Source: Tolypothrix bouteillei VB521301
Lineage (GTDB): Bacteria; Cyanobacteriota; Cyanobacteriia; Cyanobacteriales; Nostocaceae
DNA: 64,000 bases
Reading direction: 5' to 3'
NCBI RefSeq assembly: GCF_000760695.4
Contig: NZ_JHEG04000001.1
Coordinates: forward strand, 9,248,935 to 9,312,934
The notes beneath the pieces are model-generated. The model did no database searches. It was given only the letters and a program-made list of their open reading frames with translations, and had not been told where the DNA came from. This document shows, piece by piece, positions 29,801-37,404 of the stretch (its first letter is position 1; each line of letters starts with the position of its first letter). A program made the position numbers and the translations under genes.

Positions 29801-29956
29801 ACCTTGGTAGTCGTACCCGTGTTGTTCTCATATATTGATGATTTCCAAAACTGGATGCTGAATATAGTTAAACACGGTTTTGGGATGAAGAAAAAGCAAC
29901 GGCGAAATGTTGCTGAAGGGAACAACGTGGTAAGGGATTTGCCGCCTGCTAACTGA
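26807..29956 (+). CDS. RND multidrug-type efflux pump (HAE1/AcrB family)
   Basis: A 1049-aa inner-membrane proton-driven exporter. It begins NVSAWSIKKPVPTIVLFLIL, with the large periplasmic loop and the family motif LPGGRAELGGSEQNIRTLG. The TM4 proton-relay aspartates are in AVGNLVDDAVVEIENMERH, and the second half has MGIVTKNSILLVDYT and VSRLRPIMMTSLATIAGTVPLALG. A slightly longer cytoplasmic linker (about 500-520, rich in Ser/His/Pro) separates the two halves. It is coupled to the adaptor gene upstream. The substrate range is unknown; no regulator is beside it. Confidence 0.93.
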   Translation: MSFNVSAWSIKKPVPTIVLFLILTIVGWFSFQSLGIDTNPNIDVPTVQVKVTQPGAGPAELEFQVTKKIEDAVAGLGNIDELRSTVTDGVSTTTINFVLGTNTDRATNDVRNAVSQIRQNLPQDINDPIVQRVDFAGGAILTYAVRSDKRSVEELSNLVDQTISRALLAVRGVAQVNRIGGVNREIRINLDPARLQSLGITATQVNEQIRAFNINLPGGRAELGGSEQNIRTLGSAASVQVLRNYEIVLPGGGSVPLSSLGTVEDSYGDVRQSASLNNKPVVAFQVLRSTGSVMVTVEEGVKASVEKLQKTLPPDVKLDLIFTRAAFVRDSYQSTIDELIQASILAVIVIMAFLRDWRATLITAVALPLSMIPTFAVQYALGYTLNNMTLLALALAVGNLVDDAVVEIENMERHMSMGKSARQAAFDSSDEVGLAVIASAATIIAVFLPVAFMGGIPGQFFQPFGLTVAVSTIFSTLVARMITPMMGAYLMKDKHPNREGENGKFSHSPTPHLSSSRQRFRPYKSLLRFALRHRLTTMGIAIAFFIASLMLVPLIPKGLVDGGDIGISIISAELPPGSSLEDSKQVATQITNLVKDNPNVLSVLSVEDINTATLTLRLKPKEEGRKVSQVEFEKSVRPLLEQVPGARIGFQSAGSVGGRKDLTLLLRSENPEALIQAANAIEKQMRGIPGLVEISSSASLVKPEILVVPDPQRAADLGVSVQSIARTASLATIGDNDASLAKYNLPDRQIPIRIQIDPKAREDLTTLKNLQVPTSNGGVVPLVAVADIRFGSGPASINRFDRTRQVSLEANLEGISLGDGLKAVNQLPAMQKLPPGVTLQNSGDAKIMSDIFGRFGGALGLALMCIYAILVLLYNNFLHPITIMAALPFCLGGALVGLMLAQKALGIYALIGIVLLMGIVTKNSILLVDYTIINMEEGKTQRQALIEAGVSRLRPIMMTSLATIAGTVPLALGIGAGAEVRQSMGVAILGGFTTSTLLTLVVVPVLFSYIDDFQNWMLNIVKHGFGMKKKQRRNVAEGNNVVRDLPPAN

Positions 29957-30077
29957 AATGAGATATTTTGCTTCGGCTTAGATCTCTAACTTCCGTAAGG
30001 GTCTTGTTGGCAAATTAATGAATCAGAACGAGCAACTTTTTCCCAGGTTCCGCCTGGGAAAGTCCTTTGCAATTTCA

Positions 30078-30701
30078 TTATTCAATAATTCCAATCAATA
30101 TTTGCATTAAAACATCTAAATCATCAGGCACGCGATACAAACTAATGTCCTGAGTAATATGGAGATGTTGTTGTTCTAATAAACCAAAACGCCAAGTATC
30201 ACCTACTGTAACTGCACCATAAAGAATATCTTGTTCTTCTGCTATTGCCAAAGCAATTAACTCTGCTGATAGTTGAGTAAAACCTCTTGATAAATCGTCG
30301 TTTTTAGCTTCAACTACCAGAAAACTTTTACCTCTTTCATCTGCGTTCATATTTCGCAGTAAATAATCTAGATTACCTTTGAGTCGAGAATTTACCTGGA
30401 GAGGATATTCTAAACGCATTTGACACTTACAAAAACGCGCTAGTTCCGAAAGTACTGGTGCTACCATAATTTCTCGACGTGCAGTTTCGCTCGATAAAGT
30501 AACTAGTGGTAACAACTCCTCAATTTGCTGACGTAATTCAGGTAAACGTTGTGGTATGCGTTGAGAAGAAGGTAAAGTAATACGCGCTCGTGAAAAGCTA
30601 TAACCTAATTCAGCTAAAATATCTTCTGTTTCATAAGGTAACTCGAAGTAAGAACGAAAAGTGTAACTAGTTCCTTCTTGTAAAATTTTTGGTTTAGACA
30701 T
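30078..30701 (-). CDS. PD-(D/E)XK-like nuclease-fold protein
   Basis: A 207-aa protein of a cyanobacterium-rich hypothetical family. The region LKGNLDYLLR (about 109-118) followed by SFLVVEAKNDDLSRGFTQL (about 125-143) gives the D...ExK pattern of the PD-(D/E)XK nuclease fold, the same core as in restriction enzymes. No helicase, methylase or antitoxin gene is adjacent, so a restriction role is not supported. Function unknown. Confidence 0.6.
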   Translation of the reverse strand: MSKPKILQEGTSYTFRSYFELPYETEDILAELGYSFSRARITLPSSQRIPQRLPELRQQIEELLPLVTLSSETARREIMVAPVLSELARFCKCQMRLEYPLQVNSRLKGNLDYLLRNMNADERGKSFLVVEAKNDDLSRGFTQLSAELIALAIAEEQDILYGAVTVGDTWRFGLLEQQHLHITQDISLYRVPDDLDVLMQILIGIIE

Positions 30702-31112
30702 AACAAATCCGACATCCAGCTAATAAGAAAGCGTCCTAACTGTTTTACACAGTAGAGCCAACTTAGCTTAATTATAAGTATATTGATTCGTTTTCTCCTT
30801 GGTCAAATTCAGCCTGTGCCTCACGTCTAAAGACAATGAGCTTCTTCATTGACGCAACTTTTTAACATAACTTTACATTGTGTCCCATTTTGCATTCGCT
30901 ACTTTTACCCGTGTAGCGAACAAAAAATACTGAGAAGTTAAATTCGTTTTTCTTATATCAATTTATGATAAATGTGGCAAGATGACAAAAGTTCAAGCCC
31001 TGTATCAAGCACAACTAAAATTATTGATATCTTGTAAAGAAGTTTACCACACGCTAGCCGAGATTAAAAAATTGTGCTACAATACTAAATTAAATAACAA
31101 TACTAACTATTT
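30702..31112. other. Intergenic region, nothing recognised
   Basis: An AT-rich region upstream of tRNA-Gly and of the PD-(D/E)XK gene. It presumably holds both promoters. No repeat or ORF stands out. Confidence 0.5.
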
Positions 31113-31184
31113 GCGGGTGTAATTCAGTGGTAGAATGTCACCTTCCCAAGGTGAACGTCGTGGGTTCGAGTCCCATCGCCCGCT
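31113..31184 (+). tRNA. trnG: tRNA-Gly (anticodon CCC)
   Basis: A standard cloverleaf of 72 nt: acceptor GCGGGTG/CGCCCGC with discriminator T, D-arm TAATTCAGTGGTAGAA, anticodon stem TCACC/GGTGA with loop TTCCCAA (anticodon CCC), and T-arm GTGGG TTCGAGT CCCAT. CCA is not encoded. It is an isolated housekeeping gene, unlike the array at 54-56.6 kb. Confidence 0.95.
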
Positions 31185-31199
31185 TTTAATATTTGTTCT

Positions 31200-31245
31200 A
31201 GAGCGACAAATAATTCGTCGTCACGGACAAATAATTTGTCGCTCT
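31200..31245. repeat. Inverted repeat just after tRNA-Gly
   Basis: AGAGCGACAAAT (31200-31211) and ATTTGTCGCTCT (31234-31245) are perfect 12-nt inverted arms; the inner part repeats GACAAATAATT. It could form a hairpin at the 3' end of the tRNA transcript or be a miniature mobile repeat. The remainder to 31799 has a small dispersed repeat (GATGCCTTCGGCAAGCTGCG, about 31645-31664) and no gene. Confidence 0.7.
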
Positions 31246-31799
31246 ACACGTCTGCTAATTTTCTTCATAAGAAAGTTGTTTCAGTTAATAAAGCGCACAG
31301 ATTTGGCTACCTTAAGAAATAGTCTGTTTTCCGCACAATATATTTCCCAAAACAAATATAACAGCAGTTTTTCAATACGTTTTTAACCCGATATAAACTT
31401 ATTTAAAATTTACATAAAAGACAAGTTTTAATAAACAACATATTGCTTCATTGTGACGAAACCATGGCGACATCAACACATAAATTACTCAGTGCTACGT
31501 AGAAAATTTATTAAATATTAAAACTGACGCAAAGCCCCTCTTAAAAAGTATGGCTGTTTCATTCCCTATAAGGACTGAATTTACAAGCGTATGAACCAAA
31601 AAAATCAGGTAGTTCAAAAATTTTGTTTGCTCATGAGAAGAGCGATGCCTTCGGCAAGCTGCGCTAACGCACTTAAATTTAGTGATTGAATTTGTCATTT
31701 TTCGCTCACCGACTGCCGAAAATTTCTGGCTAATACTCTTGACAAAATCCTTAAGAGAGTGAATGAAACAGCCCTGCCCTTAAAAAGGGGGGTCATTGG

Positions 31800-33161
31800 T
31801 CATTGGTCACTGTTAAACTCTGTCCGGAACTGACTGACAACTTTATCTAATCCTATGGAGTGTGCTGCTTTAAAAAGAATTCGATCGCCCTCTTGTACAA
31901 ATGTCTTTAACCTATCGACCAACTCTCCGTGAGTTGAAAAGCATTCACAGGGTACGCCTTCTGCACTTTCAGCTATAGCTTGGGCATCATTTCCATCCAC
32001 CAAAACTAACAAAGCGTCTAGGTTTAATTTTCGCACTGTTTCTCCTACTTTTTGGTGAATGTGATGCGATCGCTCTCCCAATTCTTTCATTGCACCAAGT
32101 ACGGCTATCCGTCGATGACCGGGTGTTTCTGCTAGTAAGTTTAATGCTGCTTGCATTGCTTCTGGTGCAGCATTATAGGTTTCGTCTAAAATAACCACAT
32201 CATTGGATAAAGTAAAACGCTGCGATCGTCCTCCTGGCATTTCGACCATCACACCCAATTCTAAAAACGACCAATCTATATCCAGCACTTGCGCGACTGC
32301 TAAAGCTGCTAGAAAGTTGGTTGCATTGTGGCGTCCGGGTAAAGGTAAGGGTAACTGTATCCCACCAACTTCAATGGTTTCACTATCAACGAGTCTGCCT
32401 TGGATATCACCACCCGACAAACCGTAGGTTAAAACTTTTCCCTGCCACACTTTCGCTGCTGTTTCAATTAATAACGGACAATCATGGTTGAGAATTGCTA
32501 CACTATCTTTAGGCATTTCTGCAAGCAACTCACATTTTGCTCGAGCGATCGCTTCCTCTGAACCCAAAAGCTCAATGTGTGCCGTGCCAACGTTAGTAAT
32601 CACTCCGATAGTGGGATTCGCTATGTGAGTGAGTTCGGCTATTTGTCCTGTTCCGCGCATCGCCATTTCAATGACTGCAAAATCGTGTTCCGGAGCCAAT
32701 TGCAGCAGAGTTTTTGGCACTCCAATTTCATTGTTGTAATTGCCATAGGTTTTCAGGGCTTTTCCTTTTGTCGCCAAAACAGCAGCAATAAGTTCCTTAG
32801 TAGTGGTTTTACCTACAGAACCCGTGACCCCAATAACTGGAATCTGAAACTGCTCCCGCCACCATCTACCAATTTTCTGATAAGCTAAGAGCGTATCGTT
32901 GACTTGCAAGATAGGAAATTCAGCATTCTCATATTCAAAATCGACAACAGCCGCCAAAGCACCCTTGTCTATTGCCTTTTGAATAAATTCATGTCCGTCA
33001 AATTTTTCACCGCGTAAAGCTACAAATATTTCACCAGGCTTGATAATACGGCTGTCTGTTTGTATACCGATGCTCGATTTTGCTAGCTCATTTTCAGATA
33101 AATTGGCCGAGCGGGCAGAAAGAATTTTAACTAGTTGGCTGAGAGTGATAGAAAAAGACAT
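31800..33161 (-). CDS. murF: UDP-MurNAc-tripeptide--D-Ala-D-Ala ligase MurF
   Basis: Adds D-Ala-D-Ala to the peptidoglycan precursor. The 453-aa product has the Mur N-terminal domain (IGIQTDSRIIKPGEIFVALRG, about 30-50), the ATP P-loop GVTGSVGKTTTKELIA, the central ligase motifs (YGNYNNEIGVPKTLLQL, VIEMAMRGTGQIAELT), and a C-terminal domain with LDETYNAAPEAMQAAL and VLGAMKELGERS. Length and order are typical. It is a single gene; other mur genes are not in the window. Confidence 0.95.
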   Translation of the reverse strand: MSFSITLSQLVKILSARSANLSENELAKSSIGIQTDSRIIKPGEIFVALRGEKFDGHEFIQKAIDKGALAAVVDFEYENAEFPILQVNDTLLAYQKIGRWWREQFQIPVIGVTGSVGKTTTKELIAAVLATKGKALKTYGNYNNEIGVPKTLLQLAPEHDFAVIEMAMRGTGQIAELTHIANPTIGVITNVGTAHIELLGSEEAIARAKCELLAEMPKDSVAILNHDCPLLIETAAKVWQGKVLTYGLSGGDIQGRLVDSETIEVGGIQLPLPLPGRHNATNFLAALAVAQVLDIDWSFLELGVMVEMPGGRSQRFTLSNDVVILDETYNAAPEAMQAALNLLAETPGHRRIAVLGAMKELGERSHHIHQKVGETVRKLNLDALLVLVDGNDAQAIAESAEGVPCECFSTHGELVDRLKTFVQEGDRILFKAAHSIGLDKVVSQFRTEFNSDQ

Positions 33162-33456
33162 ATTTTCTAAATTTTAATCTTCGTGACTTCACTTAGGGCG
33201 TACCCCGCCCATAAGTAGGACAAGATTCCTTAAATGTTAATACTGTTCTAAGTTTTCCGGAACAGCCCGGAAATTTTAACAGCGATCGCATGACTCTCTG
33301 ACCAGCCATGTATGTAGAGCCAAAAGAGATAAAACTCCTTTGGCAAGCCTAATGTATAAAAATCTCTTGAACTGAGTCTATATGAGTTTTGGCTGTTATG
33401 AAAATCTCTCTTCCCGATTTCCGCTCCCTATTCTCTATTTTCAAAATAGAAAAGCA

Positions 33457-33903
33457 TTAGCCCCTGTTTTTAATTACCATCACTTCCACAATTTGGGTAG
33501 CAATGTTACGAGAAATATCCAAAGCATGACACAAGTCGTTCAAGAAATCCTGCTCTTCTCGAGTCACGATACCGTCAGCTAGCACCAAATCCGAAGCGAC
33601 TGCGAAAGCTGCTTCCCTCAAGTCGTAAGGTAAAGATTCCTTTGCTAAGTTAAACAAAGCGTCTAAACCGTCTCTTCTTAGAATACCAAGAAGCTTGTCG
33701 AACATTCTGTTGATGACATCATTGGAATAACTTCTGAAGAGCTTCATCCGAGACAGCGTAGCAGAAATACTACGAGCCTCCTCATCAGAAAGATATCCGT
33801 CTGAGGCAGTTGCAGCCAAGGTGATAGCAGCAAATGCTTCTGCTGGCGTAAGGATGTCGTAGACTTGGCTGTGTGCGCCAAACACTTTGTCAAATAGACC
33901 CAT
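33457..33903 (-). CDS. TerB family tellurite-resistance-like protein
   Basis: A 148-aa helical protein with the TerB pattern: two repeats in which acidic residues follow a helix (ATASDGYLSDEEARSI, about 30-45, and ASDLVLADGIVTREEQDFL, about 104-122). TerB domains bind divalent metal and occur in stress and phage-resistance contexts, but no other ter genes are near. The start ATG 33903 has GGGAG at 9 nt. Confidence 0.82.
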   Translation of the reverse strand: MGLFDKVFGAHSQVYDILTPAEAFAAITLAATASDGYLSDEEARSISATLSRMKLFRSYSNDVINRMFDKLLGILRRDGLDALFNLAKESLPYDLREAAFAVASDLVLADGIVTREEQDFLNDLCHALDISRNIATQIVEVMVIKNRG

Positions 33904-34134
33904 TGTTGTTTACTCCCTAATTGGTGTCTCATCAGCAGTGCCTCTACCCGTGCTTGGATCGCTGTTGGTGGATAGTGCAGCGCTATGAGACTCTTATGCT
34001 TTAGTGTTCCCAAGATTTTTCACAAACGAACACTTCTGCTTTATGGTTCTTGACAAAAAACACACTTTTCGCTAAAGGGAGTAAAACTTCTGGTATACGT
34101 AAAATTTATTAGTATCAAATTAGGTAAGTAGATC

Positions 34135-34293
34135 CTAATTCAATCGCTTTGTGTCTACCCGATCGCCCGATTTTTCAATGGTTTCGATGATTGCCAAACC
34201 TATGCCAGAAACAGCAATAAGTAAGAAAACCGAAGCCAGGAAGGCGTTTACAAGTATCCGAAGGGCATCGTCGAAGAAAATGTAGCTGCTCAT
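34135..34293 (-). CDS. Small single-helix membrane protein
   Basis: A 52-residue reading frame with one strong membrane segment: MSSYIFFDDALRILVNAF, then LASVFLLIAVSGIGLAII, and a charged C-terminus (ETIEKSGDRVDTKRLN). This layout resembles small cyanobacterial photosystem or thylakoid proteins, but I do not recognise it. The Shine-Dalgarno is weak. It is called because of its protein-like hydrophobic/charged pattern. Confidence 0.5.
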   Translation of the reverse strand: MSSYIFFDDALRILVNAFLASVFLLIAVSGIGLAIIETIEKSGDRVDTKRLN

Positions 34294-35097
34294 TGTCCGA
34301 TCTTTTTAACTCAATGGTGCTAGTACTTACAGATTTCTTCACACCTTGATAAGCGTTTTTCGTGATGAAATACTAGCATAAGCATCTTAACAAAACTTTA
34401 GCTCTTTCATAACGATGTTTATACTTTTTCTTGTTCGTGCTTGGCTCGATTTTTGTTACCAGAGTTTGGGGTAAGTAAAAAGCTTGTCTTGCAGTTTCCT
34501 GTATTTTTACTGAGCTTCATCTTAAACCTTCTAGTACTTTTAGATAATCATTATTACATCTAGAAAAGAAGCAACTAGCTAAAGGTAGTTGTTATCACTT
34601 GTATCTATAAGTCAAATGATAGATAACACCTCTTCTACCTTTTGACAGATGAGTCTGGTATTAGTATGGTTTCACCTTGGCAAACTCCTCTCCCGCAGTA
34701 TGAGTACGCAACGAGCCGCGTCGTTGTCTACTTTTACAGCAGCAGATTGTGCTTGTGGACTCCAATTATGTTTTCCCCCTTGGTAGAAGCTATCTCGCTT
34801 TACCATAAGGGATGCCTCTATGGGTTAGAATTTTTCATCTTTCCTGCTGATTTAAATCCTTTGGTTTTCCCGAGCAATTTACTCAATGAGACTCAACTTT
34901 TTAGATCGAAGAACTGTTTTGCTAAGCCTTATGAGCTATGTTCTTTGCCTATTCCCTAGAAAAGTTATGCCGAGTTTGATAAGTTGGCTTGTGCAGTAGA
35001 ATCCGAGGTTAATTCCTACGATAGAAGCACGTATTTCCGCGCAATTGTAGAATTTCTGAGTTGATTGGCAATAAAACCGCGATCGCGCTTTCCAGGA
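34294..35097. other. Intergenic region, nothing certain
   Basis: About 800 nt of moderately AT-rich sequence. A 105-codon plus-strand frame (34642-34959) has no family-like pattern and is not called. No repeat or RNA motif was recognised. Confidence 0.5.
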
Positions 35098-36003
35098 ATG
35101 ACAATTACCCTGAAAAATTCTGAAATTCAACTTTCCATTAGACCAGACCTTGGCGGTCGCATCGACCAGTTGCAAGATTTGAAAACAGGACACGAGTGGC
35201 TGTGGCATCCTTCAGATTACGATCCACAGCTATCCCGCAACCTTGAAGTGGGTGCATCTTTTGATGGCAATTGGACTGGTGGTTGGGATGAAATTTTTCC
35301 CAATGATGCGGCGGGTGTTTTCCAGAATCGGCACTTGGTCGATCACGGTGAATTGTGGTCGCAAGCTTGGGAATTGTTGGAAAAGTCTGATTTAAGTGTC
35401 AAGATGGCACTTGCTTGTCAAACAGTACCAGTGCAGGTAGAAAAAACCATTACTCTTGATGAAAAGCAAGCAAAAGCGACTATAAAGTATTTGTTTAAAA
35501 ATCAGTCGGAAGAAACCATTCCGTTTTTATTTAAGCAACATACAGCTGTAGCTATTGAAGAAGGAGATGAAGTTCTCCTTCCAGACTGCACTATTGAGCC
35601 TGCTGTTCTGGAATTCAGTAAAATTATTGGTCGCCAGGAAAAAACTCCCTTTCCCAAAGCTTTTGCAGCCGATGGCAGTGAAGTCAACGTACAGCGTATT
35701 CCACCGCGATCGTCACAACTACAGGAATTTTATTATAGTTCTCAGTTGGCTGTAGGGCAATGCGGAATTCGCAATCAGCGCTCGGCTTCTACTTTGCTCA
35801 TGAGTTTTGATACTGCTGATTTTCCATATGTTTGGGTGTTTGCTAGTTTTGGCGGTTGGCAGAATCATTACGTACTCGTGCTAGAACCTTGTACCAATAT
35901 TCCTTACGATCTGGAAATCGCTTGTCGTAATGGAACTTCGGCGCTACTACCTCCCCACTCATCACAACTCCGGAGTTTAACTGTTGAGTTACAGCGTTTG
36001 TAA
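35098..36003 (+). CDS. Aldose 1-epimerase-like protein
   Basis: A 301-aa protein of the galactose-mutarotase fold: N-terminal IQLSIRPDLGGRIDQLQDL, GWDEIFPNDAAG (acidic loop), DHGELWSQAWEL, FLFKQHTAVAIEEGDEV and a late VWVFASFGGWQNHYVLVLEP. The enzymes interconvert sugar anomers; many paralogues have unknown substrates. ATG 35098 is chosen (MTITLKNSE); an in-frame TTG at 35065 adds 11 residues with poor composition. Monocistronic, upstream of the psbA terminator. Confidence 0.8.
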   Translation: MTITLKNSEIQLSIRPDLGGRIDQLQDLKTGHEWLWHPSDYDPQLSRNLEVGASFDGNWTGGWDEIFPNDAAGVFQNRHLVDHGELWSQAWELLEKSDLSVKMALACQTVPVQVEKTITLDEKQAKATIKYLFKNQSEETIPFLFKQHTAVAIEEGDEVLLPDCTIEPAVLEFSKIIGRQEKTPFPKAFAADGSEVNVQRIPPRSSQLQEFYYSSQLAVGQCGIRNQRSASTLLMSFDTADFPYVWVFASFGGWQNHYVLVLEPCTNIPYDLEIACRNGTSALLPPHSSQLRSLTVELQRL

Positions 36004-36099
36004 GTTCGATAATCTCTCAATTTCTCGTTTCCAAGCTCAGCCTGAAAATGAGGAGATTATCCGACGCCAACAGCATCCTAATAGGAGAAATACAAGATC

Positions 36100-36131
36100 A
36101 AAAAGCGCCCCTCTCATGAGGAGCGCTTTTT
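36100..36131. terminator. Bidirectional terminator between psbA and the epimerase-like gene
   Basis: AAAAAGCGCCCCTC pairs with GAGGAGCGCTTTTT around a TCAT loop. The A run before and T run after the stem make it a good rho-independent terminator for both convergent genes; psbA ends 42 nt away. Confidence 0.85.
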
Positions 36132-36172
36132 CTCTTCTGAAGACGCGGTGAACCGCGCCTCTGAATTAATGA

Positions 36173-37255
36173 TTAACCGTTGATAGCAGGAGCGCTGATT
36201 GCGACAGGAGCAACTTCAGTTGCAGCCAAGTCGAGAGGGAAGTTGTGAGCGTTGCGCTCGTGCATGACTTCCATACCGAGGTTAGCGCGGTTGAGGATGT
36301 CTGCCCAGGTTCCGATAGCGCGACCTTGGGAGTCAATCACGGATTGGTTGAAGTTGAAGCCGTTGAGGTTGAACGCCATGGTGCTGATGCCCAGTGCGGT
36401 GAACCAGATGCCTACTACTGGCCATGCTGCCAAGAAGAAGTGCAAACTGCGGCTGTTGTTGAATGATGCGTATTGGAAGATCAAGCGACCGAAGTAGCCG
36501 TGTGCTGCGACGATGTTGTAGGTCTCTTCTTCTTGTCCGAACTTGTAACCGTAGTTCTGTGACTCGGTTTCGGTTGTTTCACGTACCAAGGAAGAGGTGA
36601 CTAGAGAACCGTGCATTGCGCTGAACAGAGAACCACCGAATACACCTGCTACACCTAACTGGTGGAAGGGGTGCATGAGGATGTTGTGCTCTGCTTGGAA
36701 CACCAACATGAAGTTGAAGGTTCCAGAGATTCCCAAAGGCATACCGTCGGAGAAAGAACCTTGTCCGATGGGGTAGATCAAGAACACTGCGGTAGCTGCT
36801 GCTACAGGTGCGCTGAATGCTACACAGATCCAAGGACGCATACCCAAGCGGTAGGACAATTCCCACTCACGACCCAAGTAGCAGAATACGCCAATCAGGA
36901 AGTGGAAAATTACCAACTGGTATGGACCACCGTTGTACAACCACTCATCTAAGGAAGCCGCTTCCCAGATGGGGTAGAAGTGAAGACCGATGGCGTTAGA
37001 AGAAGGAACAACTGCACCGGAGATGATGTTGTTGCCGTAGAGCAAGGAACCTGCAACGGGTTCGCGGATACCATCGATGTCTACAGGAGGAGCAGCGATG
37101 AATGCGATAATGAAGCAGATAGCTGCGGAGAGCAGTGTAGGGATCATCAACACGCCGAACCAGCCGACATAAAGGCGGTTTTCGGTGGAGGTGATCCAGT
37201 TACAGAACTGCTCCCATACGTTGGCGCTTTGGCGCTGTTGTAAGGTTGCTGTCAT
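36173..37255 (-). CDS. psbA: Photosystem II D1 protein, high-light (E130) form
   Basis: A PSII reaction-centre core subunit, 360 aa, five membrane helices. All key ligands are present: Y161 (TyrZ), D170, H190, H198 (P680 chlorophyll), H215 (non-haem iron), S264 (QB/herbicide site), H332, E333, H337, D342, A344 (C-terminus after processing), then a cleaved tail (ATEVAP...). Residue 130 is Glu (GREWELS), the mark of high-light D1 forms; low-light forms have Gln. Cyanobacteria usually carry several psbA copies, so this is probably one of a set. A promoter and a terminator flank it, so it is monocistronic. Confidence 0.98.
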   Translation of the reverse strand: MTATLQQRQSANVWEQFCNWITSTENRLYVGWFGVLMIPTLLSAAICFIIAFIAAPPVDIDGIREPVAGSLLYGNNIISGAVVPSSNAIGLHFYPIWEAASLDEWLYNGGPYQLVIFHFLIGVFCYLGREWELSYRLGMRPWICVAFSAPVAAATAVFLIYPIGQGSFSDGMPLGISGTFNFMLVFQAEHNILMHPFHQLGVAGVFGGSLFSAMHGSLVTSSLVRETTETESQNYGYKFGQEEETYNIVAAHGYFGRLIFQYASFNNSRSLHFFLAAWPVVGIWFTALGISTMAFNLNGFNFNQSVIDSQGRAIGTWADILNRANLGMEVMHERNAHNFPLDLAATEVAPVAISAPAING

Positions 37256-37310
37256 GTTTCTATATATTGCGATGACTTTAATAAATCGGGCAATTGCTTA
37301 CCCTACTGAT

Positions 37311-37339
37311 AATTTACATTTCTTTACTTTGCTTGGCAA
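37311..37339 (-). promoter_or_regulatory. Candidate psbA promoter
   Basis: On the minus strand TTGCCA (37334-37339) lies 17 nt from TAAATT (37311-37316). That would place transcription start near 37304, giving a leader of about 50 nt, as is usual for cyanobacterial psbA. No experimental support. Confidence 0.5.
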
Positions 37340-37404
37340 TATGGTTAAGTTTAGTAAAGTTTATATCATTTATTATTTCTACTTATTAGAGGGCAAAGCC
37401 TAAA

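Noticed and set aside
34642..34959. 105-codon plus-strand ORF
   Set aside because: Composition is not protein-like and no domain is recognisable.
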